A DNA stretch of 64,000 nucleotides from contig OX485806.1 in assembly GCA_950295325.1 (NCBI GenBank), forward strand, positions 55,609,169 through 55,673,168, written 5' to 3'. Below are positions 31,501 through 42,580 of the stretch, one piece after another. Both the position numbers and the translations under genes were made by a program. Within the stretch, counting starts at the first letter, position 1, and each line of letters starts with the position of its first letter. The notes beneath the pieces were generated by a model, which saw nothing but the letters and a program-made list of their open reading frames with translations, did no database searches and was not told where the DNA came from. The DNA comes from Polytrichum commune. Lineage: Eukaryota > Streptophyta > Polytrichopsida > Polytrichales > Polytrichaceae.

Positions 31501-33824
31501 GGCGTGCAATTTGTTCATGGGGAACATGTGGATATTTTTCGAAGTGTGGCCCAGATCTACAAAGACGCTTAGGCTGCTCATGGAATCGTTGGCCCTGTGC
31601 CAGTAATCATTGCAGAGGACGAATCGAAGGTGAAAGGCCGGATTGCATGGAATCATCGTTGGGACACTCTAACTAGATTCCGTGGCCCCAATGATAATCA
31701 TGTGTGTGTTTCTAATTATAAAGAAGTTGTGGGCTCAGGTGAGGAGGGGTATAATAAAATTGTGGATAGTTTTCGTACTAACCGTGTGGGAGCTTTTGCT
31801 AGGGTTGTAATGGTAAATCCCCTACACCAGAGTTTGCCTCGACTTGTATTGGTAGTCATGTGTACTTGTAATTGCTTTGATGCGCCGTGGGTGAGGCAAC
31901 AATGGCTAAGAATTGAGGACTTGTGGAATAAAGAGTGTAAAGACATTGTGGGACCCATTGTCGGGCATGCTAGCGACGGAGACAGTAGATGAAGGCAGCT
32001 GATGTTGTCCGATTACAAGTGCCAAGAAAAGACTCGATTGAGGGTCGACTGGGATGGTTGGTTGCTGACAGCCTCACTCAATGAACATGGCGATGCTAGC
32101 GGGCTTCACGATCAAGACTGGATACACAATGGAAAGAAGTTGATCAATCCTCTTGACTCGCCGGTGAAGACACTCCAGCTTGGAGAAGACGGCGCATTCC
32201 ACAGTCATCTTGGTATGATATACAACAAATATACCTTTGATGAACACGGCCTGAAATTGGAGGATGTTAAACGCAAGGACCGGCAGAACTGGGTGTCCGC
32301 GCAACGCGTGTGTCAAAGAAAATCCCAATAGTGCCTTGCAGCGATGAGGAACAGTCCTGAGGCGCACCGTGACTGCACTTTTGGCACAGAAATGTACTTG
32401 CAGATATGTGGTGACTATATCGACATATTTGCTTCACCCATTCTTGACGTGTGTAGTAGGATAGTGCTAGCCTCTAAGGTTTCTTTCTTTTTCAGGCTTT
32501 GGAAGTTGTGGTTTACTCACGGAAATCACGCGGTTGGAAACAACTCTGTGACATTTAAGCCTGCAGAGAGTTTTGTTAGCCAACAATGTTTCTTGGATGT
32601 CCAACTCTCTTGTCACTTTGTTGTTCTTCTGGTCAAGCACTTTCGGGATAAGTATCCACATCTCCCGGTCCCTTTTCATCTAACCGGGAGCGACAGTTGT
32701 GAGATTTTTTTTTCAAAAATTGGAGGTATGAACGGCATGGAGCGGTCTTATGACTTTCATGACCTAGTCAATACTGCTAACACCTTGAACCGCCTCTCAG
32801 GAGTTGAATACGGTGAAAATGGGCTTCAGTTCGGGAGAGTGTACAATAAGATTGAGAATATATGGTATGTCTTGCATCCGCTAGTCGAGGGGCAGACCCC
32901 CGCTAATCTCAGTGACTACTCATTGGTTGCTACAGATGATGACATCATTATAGCCTTGAAAGAAGGCTTCAAAAAAGCCCAGGTAATGCTACGAGTTTTG
33001 AATATGGCTCCATCTAACCAAGCATCGGTTCCCAAGAAACTATGGTTTGTCTCTCCTTAGAAGTTTGAAAAGCAGGATCCAAAACACCTGGCCTATCAAC
33101 CAGCAGCGACTCTAGAGTCGGGGCTAGATGGAGATGCGGAATGCGAGCGTGCAAGACTACAAGCCCTCCCCGAAGTTGGACTTGAATCAGGGAGTATTCC
33201 TAACCCTAACGATCTACTTGAGGATGATATTTTTGATGATGGTGTAGTGTGCTTGCCCGTATTAGAGGAGGAAACACGGGATGTGTTTATTGAGCTTTTA
33301 AGTGATCATGAAGTATAAATTTAGATGATTACCTTGCTGCTGCGTCATCCACTACATCCATGTTGTTTGGTTTGGGGTCTGACGTTGGTGTTTACTTCAA
33401 AGATTCTAGGGGATCTGGAACTTAATCAACCATGATGGCAGCAAAAAAAAGGACGAGGGGTAGACCCACTGCCGTCAATCGTGGAGTAGATAATGGCATG
33501 TTCTATATATGAAGGGTTCAAAAGATAAGGGTGAAGGTTGGTACTAAGTGGGGCAATTGTTGGCAACCCATTGACTTGATGAAACGTGCAGTCCAGAACG
33601 GAAATAGAGAAACGCTCTTCCCAACTGCTATGGCTTACCTCCATTGGTTCAAAAAACAGCCGGGTCTCAACAAATATAAGTATGTTGAGAGTGACTGTGT
33701 GTGGGTTGATGTGGATGCTATTATCTCAACTGTGTATCTAGAGTATGAATCAACTAGCAAAATCTACACCTTAGATGAGGTAGATGCAAACTCATTGAGT
33801 GAGTTCATTTCAAATAAAAAATAA
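28549..33824 (+). pseudogene. Transposase-like multidomain gene (DDE, P/THAP9-like core), decayed
   Basis: About 1,430 codons without introns once the nested LTR (29941-30912) and one duplicate are removed. Domains: beta-grasp-like N-terminus (MKVRVKIYFLKQEG...DCVHLIP, 28549-28785); two zinc fingers, C-x2-C...NHLNSASH (from 29148) and CVIC...NHVHGVVH (from 29488); AT-hook KRGRPS (about 29646); cysteine pair CSMC and helical region; then a likely catalytic core. That core has AEDESKVKGRIAW (D at 31618), GHASDGDSRR (D at 31975/31981), an insertion with DQDWIHNGKKLINPL, and GSDSCEIFFSKIGG (E at 32701). A second AT-hook (RTRGRP) is near 33460. Stops: 29476, 31570, 31990, 32329, 33058, 33423 and 33510. 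Frameshifts lie at an A7 run near 31128 and near 33315. The product would be nuclear and DNA-binding. Confidence 0.7.
29941..30912 (+). mobile_element. Solo LTR-A, copy A2 (972 bp), inside the DDE gene
   Basis: TGTCGCGCACC to GGGTTGCGACA with a perfect target duplication GGCAT (29936-29940, 30913-30917). Dropping the LTR and one duplicate restores an uninterrupted frame across the site (GAFRH then RSCTRF). It keeps all five family hairpins: 30120-30145, 30216-30239, 30306-30328, 30342-30362 and 30691-30714. It is one of the least decayed LTR-A copies in the window. Confidence 0.95.
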
Positions 33825-34530
33825 AACCTGCTAGATTTGTACTATCTCACACATGTGGAGATATAATTTGGAAAAGGGCTGAATGATCATTAGTATACCT
33901 TGAAATCTGCAGTAGTCATTTCAGTTCGAGTACCCTCATATCTCCCACATGTGTAAATGGTAGCTTAGCTAGTTTAGGTGGATTTTGCTTGCATGGCGTG
34001 GGATTTTCCTCCAATGTGTAGGATTGGAAGATCAAGGCATCAATTGTAAACCTTGTAAATGTGACTTTGAGACACATGTGGCCGGCTTGTTCCCTAAGAC
34101 CTCAAGGTTTCTAACTGTGTTATCCAACACAACTTTTATTCGTTGGCTCGTGTTGCTTAATGACATGTAATTGCAATATTTTGTTGTTATTGTTTGGTGT
34201 TTTGCTTTGCCCGGACTTCAGTGTGACCCTAAATCCTAAACCCTAGTAAATGTTTGTTTCTCTTACTCTGTACACGTGCTTCTAACGAGAATTCTACTGT
34301 GTCATACACTTTAAGGAATAGGGGCAATCAGGGGAAAAAAATTACATATAAGTAATATAGGGTACCATAAAATCAACCATCCAAGAATTTATAATTACCA
34401 ATAGGGTGCAAATAATCACAACAATTTACCATTATTTCAAAAATTAGCATCCCTTATAATCCTTTCTCATAGGTAAATAACCCCCATTTTAATAGGTCAT
34501 TATCGCAGGTGTATGCAAAATATACAAGGG
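33825..34530. other. 3' noncoding part of the DNA transposon
   Basis: AT-rich, no gene. It contains 'ccctaaatcctaaaccctag' at 34227-34246, the inverse of the telomere-like motif upstream of the gene (28454-28465). It also has 'acatataagtaatatag' near 34350, similar to a subterminal motif at the left end (near 25808). Confidence 0.5.
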
Positions 34531-34544
34531 AGTGCCCCCCCGAG

Positions 34545-34552
34545 TCCTTGCA
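34545..34552. repeat. Right target-site duplicate of the 8.9-kb transposon
   Basis: TCCTTGCA, identical to 25657-25664. It directly adjoins the right terminus ...CCCCCCCGAG. Confidence 0.75.
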
Positions 34553-35598
34553 CTCATGTTATCTTTCATGAATACTATATTTCTACAAATTCCCTTGTTT
34601 TAATTTTAAATACATTAGCCTATAGGCCTTATATTAATTCCCTCATAGTAACCCAATAACAAGCATTTGGTACCATTTTCATCGAGTTTATCCATTTTTT
34701 TTATATGGCATCATTGCATAGGCAACGCATCCAAACTCATGCATAAACACTTTTCTTCCCCCTGAAATGATTTGCAAAGGTTTTGAACACGAAGCATGCT
34801 CATTGCTATCTCCACGATGGTGCAATTTGTACAGTTTATTATTTCATTTTGTTGAGGCCTATACGGGATGGACGTTTATTTCTCAATGTTATGTTCTTTC
34901 AAAACCGCTCGAATATCTTGGAAATGTATTTCCCACCATTGTCAAATTGCCTTGATTTTGTGCTTTAATTGCTTATCTACAAGCGCTTTGAGATTCCTTA
35001 AACCTTTGAAAACTCTCTCCTTTGGATATACACACATACAACCATACCTTCCTCAAAAAATCATCAATGAAGGTCACAAAACACCTTGAACCACCCATAG
35101 ATGTATTCCTCATAAGGCCATATACATTGAAATGCACAATCTCCAAAAGCTTGATTACTCGCCTTCCCCCCTCATTCAAAAATGCAGTCATATGTTGTTT
35201 GTCAGTTATGCACGTTTTCAAAGCAACCAAGAAATTTTTCTAAGGTTCATGTCAATCACCATGTTTTGAAGTGTATAACAATGCTCAACTGGCCAAGGCG
35301 CCAGTGCCGAACCTCGAGCGCACCATCTCCTATCAGAGATTGCACCAAGTTGGCTGCAACCGTGCCGTGTACCTTCGTTAAATTCATTTTGTGCAAGTTG
35401 CCTTCACATGGCGCAATTGCAATGGCTTCGCCATCGCAAGCTTTTACAAAGCATTCTTTTAAGTTGAATTGCACTTTCAATCCTTTCGATACAAGATTTT
35501 TCACTAAGAGCAAATTGGTTTGTAACTTGGGCATATCAAATACATCTTTGATACAAATTCGGTTGATTTATCTCTCAATTTTGGTTTCATAATGATGG
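34553..35598 (-). pseudogene. Cop-1 copia integrase and GAG-pre-integrase
   Basis: On the minus strand the pre-integrase part reads LQTNLLLVKNLVSKG, KVQFNLKECFVKACDGE and WRLGQLS. Integrase follows with CITDKQHMTAFLNEGGRR, then LLEIVHFNVYGLM, GGSRCFVTFIDDFLRKVWLY, the region of the first catalytic aspartate. The integrase tail runs down to 34553 (LDENGTKCLLLGYYEGI). Many stops. It continues at 25656 after the large transposon and is separated from gag/protease by LTR-B copy B3. Confidence 0.8.
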
Positions 35599-36650
35599 TA
35601 TGAGCCCAAAATGGTTGCTTATATTTGTTTTATGCTTAGGATCTACTTAGAATTGCATTTGGAGTGTTATTGAAACAATTAAAAGTATAAAAAGAGTGAG
35701 GCTTGGTGTGGATTTATGTTTAGGCCTTAAGCCTATTTGTGTGGTTAATTAAAAGCTTAGCGACATTAGGGAGTGTTTTGGTTGAGTGAGTAATGTTTGA
35801 GGAAGCAAGGGGAAGGGCCTTTGATTTAAATGTTTGAATTAGAACATGCTCTTGTTGGTTTAGGGGGTGAGGTTTTAGTGAATAGGATAAGGTCCTACTA
35901 AGTAGGAAAATGTTAAGGGGGTTGTGGTTGAGGGATGCCCTCTCTCATTCCTTCCTCCTCTCTCATTTTCTCTTTCTCTTTCTCTTGTGGTTGTGTGTGG
36001 GTGTGTGTGTGTGTGTTGTGTAGTGTGGTAGAGAATATAGTTGATTAGAGGGAGCTTAGAAAATTAGCTGATTAGAGGGTAGCTGCGACAACAACTTACT
36101 AAGGGTAACTGAGACAGTAGCTATACTAAGGGTGTTGCGACAATAGCTGGGACGAAGGCCGAGCTGCGACAGCAACTTACTAAGGTTAACTGAGACAGCA
36201 GCTTACTAAGGGTACTGAGACAACAACTATACTAAGGGTGTTGCGACAATAGCTGGGACGAAGGCCGAGCTGCGACAGCAGCTCTACTAAGGGTAACTGA
36301 GGCAGCAACTATACTAGGGAGCAGCTGGACTAAGGGGCAGTTAGAATGAGGGGTTAGTTAGATCTGGTACCCTAAGTTAAGATGGATGGGTTAACTAGGT
36401 AGTTAGCTATCCGTGTAATCGGGGGTGCAATTGTGTGGGGAGTTGATAAAGGGTGTGAAGATAGTACTAATAGAGAAAAGCGTTTATCAACGCTTGTACT
36501 CATAATATGGAATAAATTGGTGTGACCCAATGTATGTGTGATGTCATGGGGATGAATGACGGAGGAAGGGTAAACTAGGATGAATATGAATGTGATCACC
36601 ATACCCTCACCCGGACTAGGACGCTTAAGGGTGGGCGGTTTGGCCTCACA
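35599..36650 (+). mobile_element. LTR-B copy B3 (solo LTR, 1052 bp) with minisatellite
   Basis: TATGAGCCCAAAATGG (first G lost) to GGCCTCACA. Flanks are GATGG (35594-35598) and AATGG (36651-36655), a duplication with one transition. It inserted between protease and integrase of Cop-1. It has the same CT- and GT-rich tracts as B1 (about 35935-36022), followed by its own minisatellite. Confidence 0.85.
36070..36335 (+). repeat. Minisatellite inside LTR-B copy B3
   Basis: Irregular units of roughly 26-30 bp ('aagggtaactgagacagcagcttact', 'gtgttgcgacaatagctgggacga') arranged in a higher-order repeat of about 115 bp. The unit differs from those of B1 and B2. Confidence 0.8.
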
Positions 36651-37236
36651 AATGGATCCCATTTGAATGGCTTCAACAACATTATCATCATGCAAATGCA
36701 CATTGTGTGGAGCAATTACCTCATAACTGTCGAATGCGGTCTTATGTAAAGTCATGTTTTTTTTAGCTCCCAAATTCATGATCCACTTACACATACTCTT
36801 GGAATGTGTCCCATTAGGCATTAGAAATACGTAGCCATTATTGTCTTGTACACTCTTCACTTATTTGCATCATTTGTTCTTTATTTTGTACTAAAAATGT
36901 GCATTGTAGTCTTGTATGCCACAATAGAAGCATAACCTTGCACATTGGTACGGAAATGAGTTGTCTCTTTTGTTTTGTTGTACTTTCATGAAGGCATCCT
37001 CACCTCTGGGTTTTTCTCATGCATCAAACGCATCGTGACATAGTCCATGGTAAGTTCTTTCATTGGAATCATCTTCAAGGCAATGATCAAGTATTTGTAC
37101 ATCACCGACAAACTTTTGAACAAGGCAATGAAGATGTTTTTGTCTGTCACAAATACTTCCAGACAAGGAAAGTGATGCACAAACATTTGATTTTGTTGAC
37201 ATGGTCTAACAAGTTGTTGCCTTTTTGCACCCTGCA
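36651..37236 (-). pseudogene. Cop-1 copia gag (C-terminal) and protease start
   Basis: Minus-strand gag reads LFKSLSVMYKYLIIALKMIP, MKELTMDYVTMRLMHE, then a C-rich finger region at about 36900-36950. The protease start is HSKSMCKWIMNLGAKKNMTL ('W.iDSGAs.HmT' family, here NLGA in place of DSGA). The equivalent in the copia element at 54-58 kb lies at 56.9-57.5 kb. The active-site aspartate is lost. Confidence 0.75.
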
Positions 37237-39700
37237 TGTGGCGTTTTTGGGCCACCCCCCTCCGAGGGAGGCTAAAAATGCCACACAAATCCTTAGGTGA
37301 GGATGGCTTGCAGGTGCCCAAACCAAAATCGGATGGTAGGTGTATGAGATGAATGCTTAGATTTATGAGGGGAATAAATCTGCATTTATAATACCTTCGG
37401 AGGTTGGGCCTTATTTTTTATTAATGTGGCTCTAAAACCCACTAATCATTTTCATATCTAGTTCCAACCTAGACCTACGACCTAATCTAAGCATAATTGC
37501 ACCACCTTTAAAAAAATGTTTAAGCATAAATGCAATCCTAACTTATAAATTGACATGGTATTGGCATACACCGACCAATATGACTCATACCACACATAGC
37601 ACCATAGACAGAATAATAACAGTTTGATTAACCGTTTGATTTCTTCCTACTTCTTTATTAAGTTTTGTTTAAATTTTCTAAACTGGGGACTTGGCTTAAG
37701 TCCCATCCTTTACACAAATTCCTTACTTATTTAATTTTGTTCACACATCTTATCTTACTACATTCATGCATTAGGTATCAACCCTATTTTGGTTGGTGCA
37801 CCTCTTAGCTCAAAACCTTCTAGGGCCTTGTGTAGGTCCCTTGAAAGTCCAATGACAGCTCAAACCCTTTGGATTTCAATGGTCCAAAGGGTGGTGTCAC
37901 CTTACCGAATTAAGTTCCCAATTCGAGTTTTTTTTGTCAACTAGGATTCACAAATTGTTTTTATGTTTTTATTGTTAAATATGTTACACATGATGGACTA
38001 CAAAACACAATTTAATGGGACCAGGGTGACAAACAACTTGTAGGTTCAACTTGTTATACAATCTTCATGAATAACTTCCAATCCATGGGACCAATAACAC
38101 AATAATAGATTCTAGGGTCATTAACCCCAATTTTCCACAAACAACATGTAGACTGATTGTGCCGGTGATTAATCTGACTTCATCACATACAAAAAATTTC
38201 TAATAATCAAGGCTGCTACCACAAAACATATTAAGTAGCCTTGTTAACAATAAAGTTGGATATTCTCCTTGGCGGTCAAATAATTCAACCATCTGATCCT
38301 GAGAGATAGGTGAATAGGTTTAGGAATGCACACCTTGGCCGCGCTCCCTCCAATTCAAAATAAAACACTTGGGTTACTTGGTTTATTTGAGTGCTCCTCG
38401 TTTGATTGGAATCGATGTAAGCTGAGCGGCTACCTCTTTGTTTTACTGCACCAAGTTGATTTTATCTCCTTCTTTGTAGCTAATTGAGTTGTGGAACTTA
38501 GGTTATTCCATGGTTAGTACATCATTTTAATACATTATAATTCTGGTTTCATCATAATTAATCTGCTCGTACATATCATAAGTTTTTTGAAGATCTAAAA
38601 TCCACATTAATTGGATAAAAATTATAAAAATTATGAGGTCTGGAAATACAATGTCTATTCAACATATCAGTCTACCTCCAACTTTACAAATTCATAACTA
38701 AATCATCATTTCTTGGATTTAGGTTTGCTATATATATTTGAAAAGCTAGCCAAACGATCTATTAGAGAGAAATAAAAGCTCAAGAATGTAGATCGAGATG
38801 GATCCAACAACCTCACTATAATGCAAGTAGTCAGCTAGAAACCTAAACTATAAACTAGAAGGTTTATTTGATGAAAATAAACCTTCTTAATTCATATCTC
38901 ATTTGTGGTAATTATGGGCACCCGCCTCTGAGGGAGCCTAAAATTTACTTGCAAAAAAAATTAAGTTAAAGTTTTTTTTAGGCCACCATGTCTGATCCAA
39001 TAGCCGTAGTTGAAAGAAATACCCTATTTTGTACTCTAACTTTGGAAATAACTCTTTGCTCCCACACTAAGTTTTTTGAAATGGCTATGAATAGCTATAA
39101 AAAAAACTCTAACAAAGGAGAATGATAAATGTTGAATTCAATATAGTCAACAATGCCTCAAATTTTTAAACATGAGGTTGTCACCCTCTTACCGAGGTGG
39201 CTCCAACTGGAGTCCTTCAAATTTTCTCTAATAATTTACCACCTAGTTTGCAAAACAACAAGGGGTAAATGGGAAAATGGGCAAATGGCCCCTTTGCTTC
39301 TTTTTTCTAAAACAAATTTTTTTTTTGTTAATTTTGGTCTCTTATGCCAAACACCTCCACTTATCGAGCATGGCCTATACTAATTAATAAAATAATCCTT
39401 GCTTAGCTAGCCTCTACTAATTTAACCTAGCTAATTTCTTTTACTAGCCAGAATTTCTTCCCTCTAAGCTAGTTTCCTCCTAGTTAGCAATTTTTTAAAC
39501 TTAGCTAATTTCTACCACCAGTCAATTGTCATTGTACTAACCCTACTTTAACCATTTTTTTCCATCACAAGTGGAGAACCAAAATCACATTTGGTGCAAA
39601 ATGCTTAATGAACTAATTTTCTCTAATTTCCTATCAATTCTACCTTTTAATGCTAAAATCCTAATTAAAAGTGACTCGGCAGTGTGGTGGACCTCTCTAA
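37237..39700. mobile_element. Unclassified insertion within Cop-1 gag
   Basis: Copia gag stops at about 37236 and resumes at about 39700. What lies between has no coding sequence I can recognise. It starts with a hairpin (37237-37285) whose diverged copy recurs at 38904-38950. A further 10-bp hairpin (ACCCTTTGGA/TCCAAAGGGT) is near 37866-37894. It could be an LTR-type insertion, since it starts TGTGGC, but I found no matching end. Confidence 0.4.
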
Positions 39701-39960
39701 GTGTTCACATTACCACGTTTCTATGGGTCTTTTGCACTTTTAATGTGCGCATGTTGGTTGTCCGCCAAGTCAAGGTTGGTAATGGACATGTCTTTTTTTA
39801 TGCACCATTGGTACTTCTTCAACACTTTGGGATCCGCTTTCGAACGTAGAGTTTTTTTGAATCCATCCACAATGTTTTTCTTTTCACATGATATCATCAT
39901 ACGCTTGAATATATTTTCAAAACACTCAAAATAGCATTACTTGGCCAACAATCAATCCAA
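39700..39960 (-). pseudogene. Cop-1 copia gag N-terminal region
   Basis: Its plus-strand shadow (FCTF...MLVVRQV, LVLLQHFGIRFRT) matches the shadow of the gag start in the copia element at 57.55-57.70 kb (LYVGKLVVCQV, LVLFQHFGIRIEK). This identifies the segment as the start of gag on the minus strand. Confidence 0.6.
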
Positions 39961-42580
39961 CCCAGGTTAAGAAATAACCTCTTACATTCTGTAGATAGGA
40001 TCTTAGATTGGGTTCCAATTAAGAAAACCACACAGGGAAGACCAAATGAGTGTCAGGTGTTACATCTAGGGATCACCATTAAGTTAATTGATAGATGACA
40101 AAGGAATTAAGATGAATTTAAGTCAACAAACACAGGGAAAATGATTTCTAAAATGAATTTTAGGACTTGTTTAATTAAGGTTGAAGGTCACTCACAACAG
40201 TACATGCAATTGCTCAGTCACTCCCTTACAATCTACTCTCGTTAGTAACATCACTCTTATGGTGATGTAACAATGCAGAGAGTCACAACTCAATAATAGT
40301 CTTTTGAGTACGCCATAGTCTCATAACTCCAAGGCCAGGGCACCTCAGTTAGGTCCATAGTCTCTTCAATTAAGTATCCAGGGACCATAGGCCATACCCC
40401 AGGTTAGTATATATCTATCACACCTCATCCTCATAATCTTCAAATTATTGGATTAATCAAATTAAATTAATGTTGTAACAGACAATCACTACTTAGTCCT
40501 CTGAACTTAAAATGATCGTATCAGACTTAGTGCGTTAAAATTAATTATTATTATAATTAGCAAAAGTCTAGTTACAAGTAACACGAACCAAGTCTAATCC
40601 CTAGAACCATAGTCTAGACGGGCACGACCATAGTCTCAAGAGATAGTAACCAGTCACCAGTTCCAAGTAACGAGTCTCATCAGAGTGGGCCATAGTTTTA
40701 GTAACAAGTAGCAAGTAACTAGTCTCCAGGTCCAAGTCAACATCTTGTTATCAAACAAGGTGTTGGCCACTTCTCCTTATAACCTTGCCCTTGAGCCTTC
40801 CCCCAAACCATATGGGATAAAGGGCTTACCCTTTTCGCCGCAGTCGCACCTACTCCCTTCGCGCATCGTCTGTTCTTTCCAAAGCTTGGTTGAATTTATC
40901 TTTGGTATTCTGGGTACTGCAATCAATTGCTTGATTTCCCCTCTACGTCCTCTTAAATCCACTATCCACCGCCAAGATCTTAGCTTGGAAAGTATTGGTT
41001 TCGAATGAAATATGTAGATTCTACCTGAAATCATTTTTCTACTTTGAAGGTCTGCTCCGCACTGATTTCGGCATGCCTACACTCACGAATTCCTCCTATG
41101 AGTGATCTCCCTCTATCTCAATCAACACTGGTACACGAGGACGAAATATTCTTACTTCAATCAACGAAACATTGAGGTGAACTTTGAAGTAAATTGATTT
41201 CCTACCATTTCATCTGTCAGTTTGTCAAGGAATATTACAACTTTCTGAAAGATAGATTGAGTTTTCAGTCACAAATTACTATGAAGAAAGTTACATCATT
41301 CTTCTTTAACAATTGTAGACTGACTCACTTCAACATTTCCGATCAGACATGTTTCCAATAAGGCTTTGTGAACAGAACTCTCAATTACGGAATTCAAGAC
41401 GAAGAGGAAGACCAGTTTCTCGCTGGTTTACATCCACATTTAAAAGTGTGTTTACGAGAAGCTCAAGGGTTTCACACCCGATCAATACTGAACTTACAAG
41501 ATTAATCCCTTAATTGGGTGTACAAATTTCTCTCTCTCTTCACGAGATAGTACCAAATTGCTCTTATTGATTTCACTGGACAGAATTTAACCTCTACACA
41601 CATCAGGATGTGACATCAGATACACCCAGGAATTAGGACAGGACTCTTAAGACATCTCAATTACTCTACCCATGATTAATTTTGGAATAGCTTTTATCAA
41701 TCTTGACCGAATTAAAACTTCAACATGAGATACCCAAATTGAATCTAAACAGTGTTCGCAAAACAACAAACTTCACACCTAATCACTTCTAGGAATCCGA
41801 GGTTCTTTCAAAGATGACAAATAAAACATTCACTCTCTTCACAAGAGGATGATGAATTCTGAGGTTGAGTGAAGAGCTGATTTATACTCTTTGCATGAAC
41901 CTGGGTAATGACGAAGTGCCATGAAAGGCAGGAGCCACTTCACTACCCTTGAATGTCCAACTTACATTTACTCCCAGAGAACAAGATACAAGTGATAATA
42001 ATTCACTGGTTCATAGCCGGATTCATTCAAAAGCGTGTAATTACAGAGGTTCCAGGGGTGTCACACCCCTTTTTACTCTAGAAATTTGATTTTTATAGAG
42101 AGTAGACAGGGAGCCAGAAGAATTCTCTCTCTTCACGAGAGGAAGGTACATTGACACACACACACTGTTAATTACATTGAACCAGACATTATCATCCACA
42201 GCCTCACAAGTAATGTAATCCAACCAACAACAAATTGTAGGGGTAATAATCTGTAATACGTTTTATATTAGAAGGCATCTGATACATATGAAAAAAGGCT
42301 TCACACCCGGATCAATCAACCATGCTAAGGGTGTTAAAAATGATAGGAGAGACTCTCTTCTCGAGAGGAACTGAACTCTCCTCCCCCCTCTTCCTAATCT
42401 ATATCTCATGAACCAACTCCCCCAACTGCCACGTCTCTCCGTAGCTTGATCTCAAGAGTCTCCTCAACATATTCACATGACTAAAGTCCTGCCCAAATGA
42501 CTCTTCCACTCTGAGATTGGACTTAACTACGTAAAATGAATCTCCTTTTGCTCATTTCTATTAACTAATCACTAATCTAC
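39960..42580. repeat. Noncoding insertion in the Cop-1 leader (LTR-like, family C2)
   Basis: About 2.6 kb without genes separates gag from its leader. Phrases such as 'tctctctcttcacgaga' and 'ggtttcacacccg' recur inside it (41.4-42.4 kb), giving diffuse internal repetition. Its left part shares words with the insertion at 2.3-4.3 kb. Ends and target duplication not found; an LTR of a long-LTR family is my best guess. Confidence 0.4.

Larger units (their letters stand above)
25665..34544 (+). mobile_element. Large DNA transposon (about 8.9 kb) with DDE gene
   Basis: Left end is CTC, then 17 G, then CACT; right end reads AGTGCCCCCCCGAG, whose complement is CTC, 7 G, CACT. The short terminal inverted repeat is thus CTC-G(n)-CACT. 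The 8-bp duplication TCCTTGCA flanks it, and copia pol is continuous on both sides. Inside are a two-exon-like fragment (26041-26649), a 216-bp tandem duplication, a decayed transposase-like gene (28549-33824) and a nested solo LTR-A. Net size without the LTR is about 7.9 kb. An 8-bp duplication fits P-element, hAT or KDZ-type transposition; the encoded core resembles P/THAP9 types most. Superfamily not settled. Confidence 0.75.

Noticed and set aside
31129-31656. 175-codon minus ORF
   Set aside because: Antisense of the transposase-like gene, which shows conserved-looking motifs and continuous frames on the plus strand.
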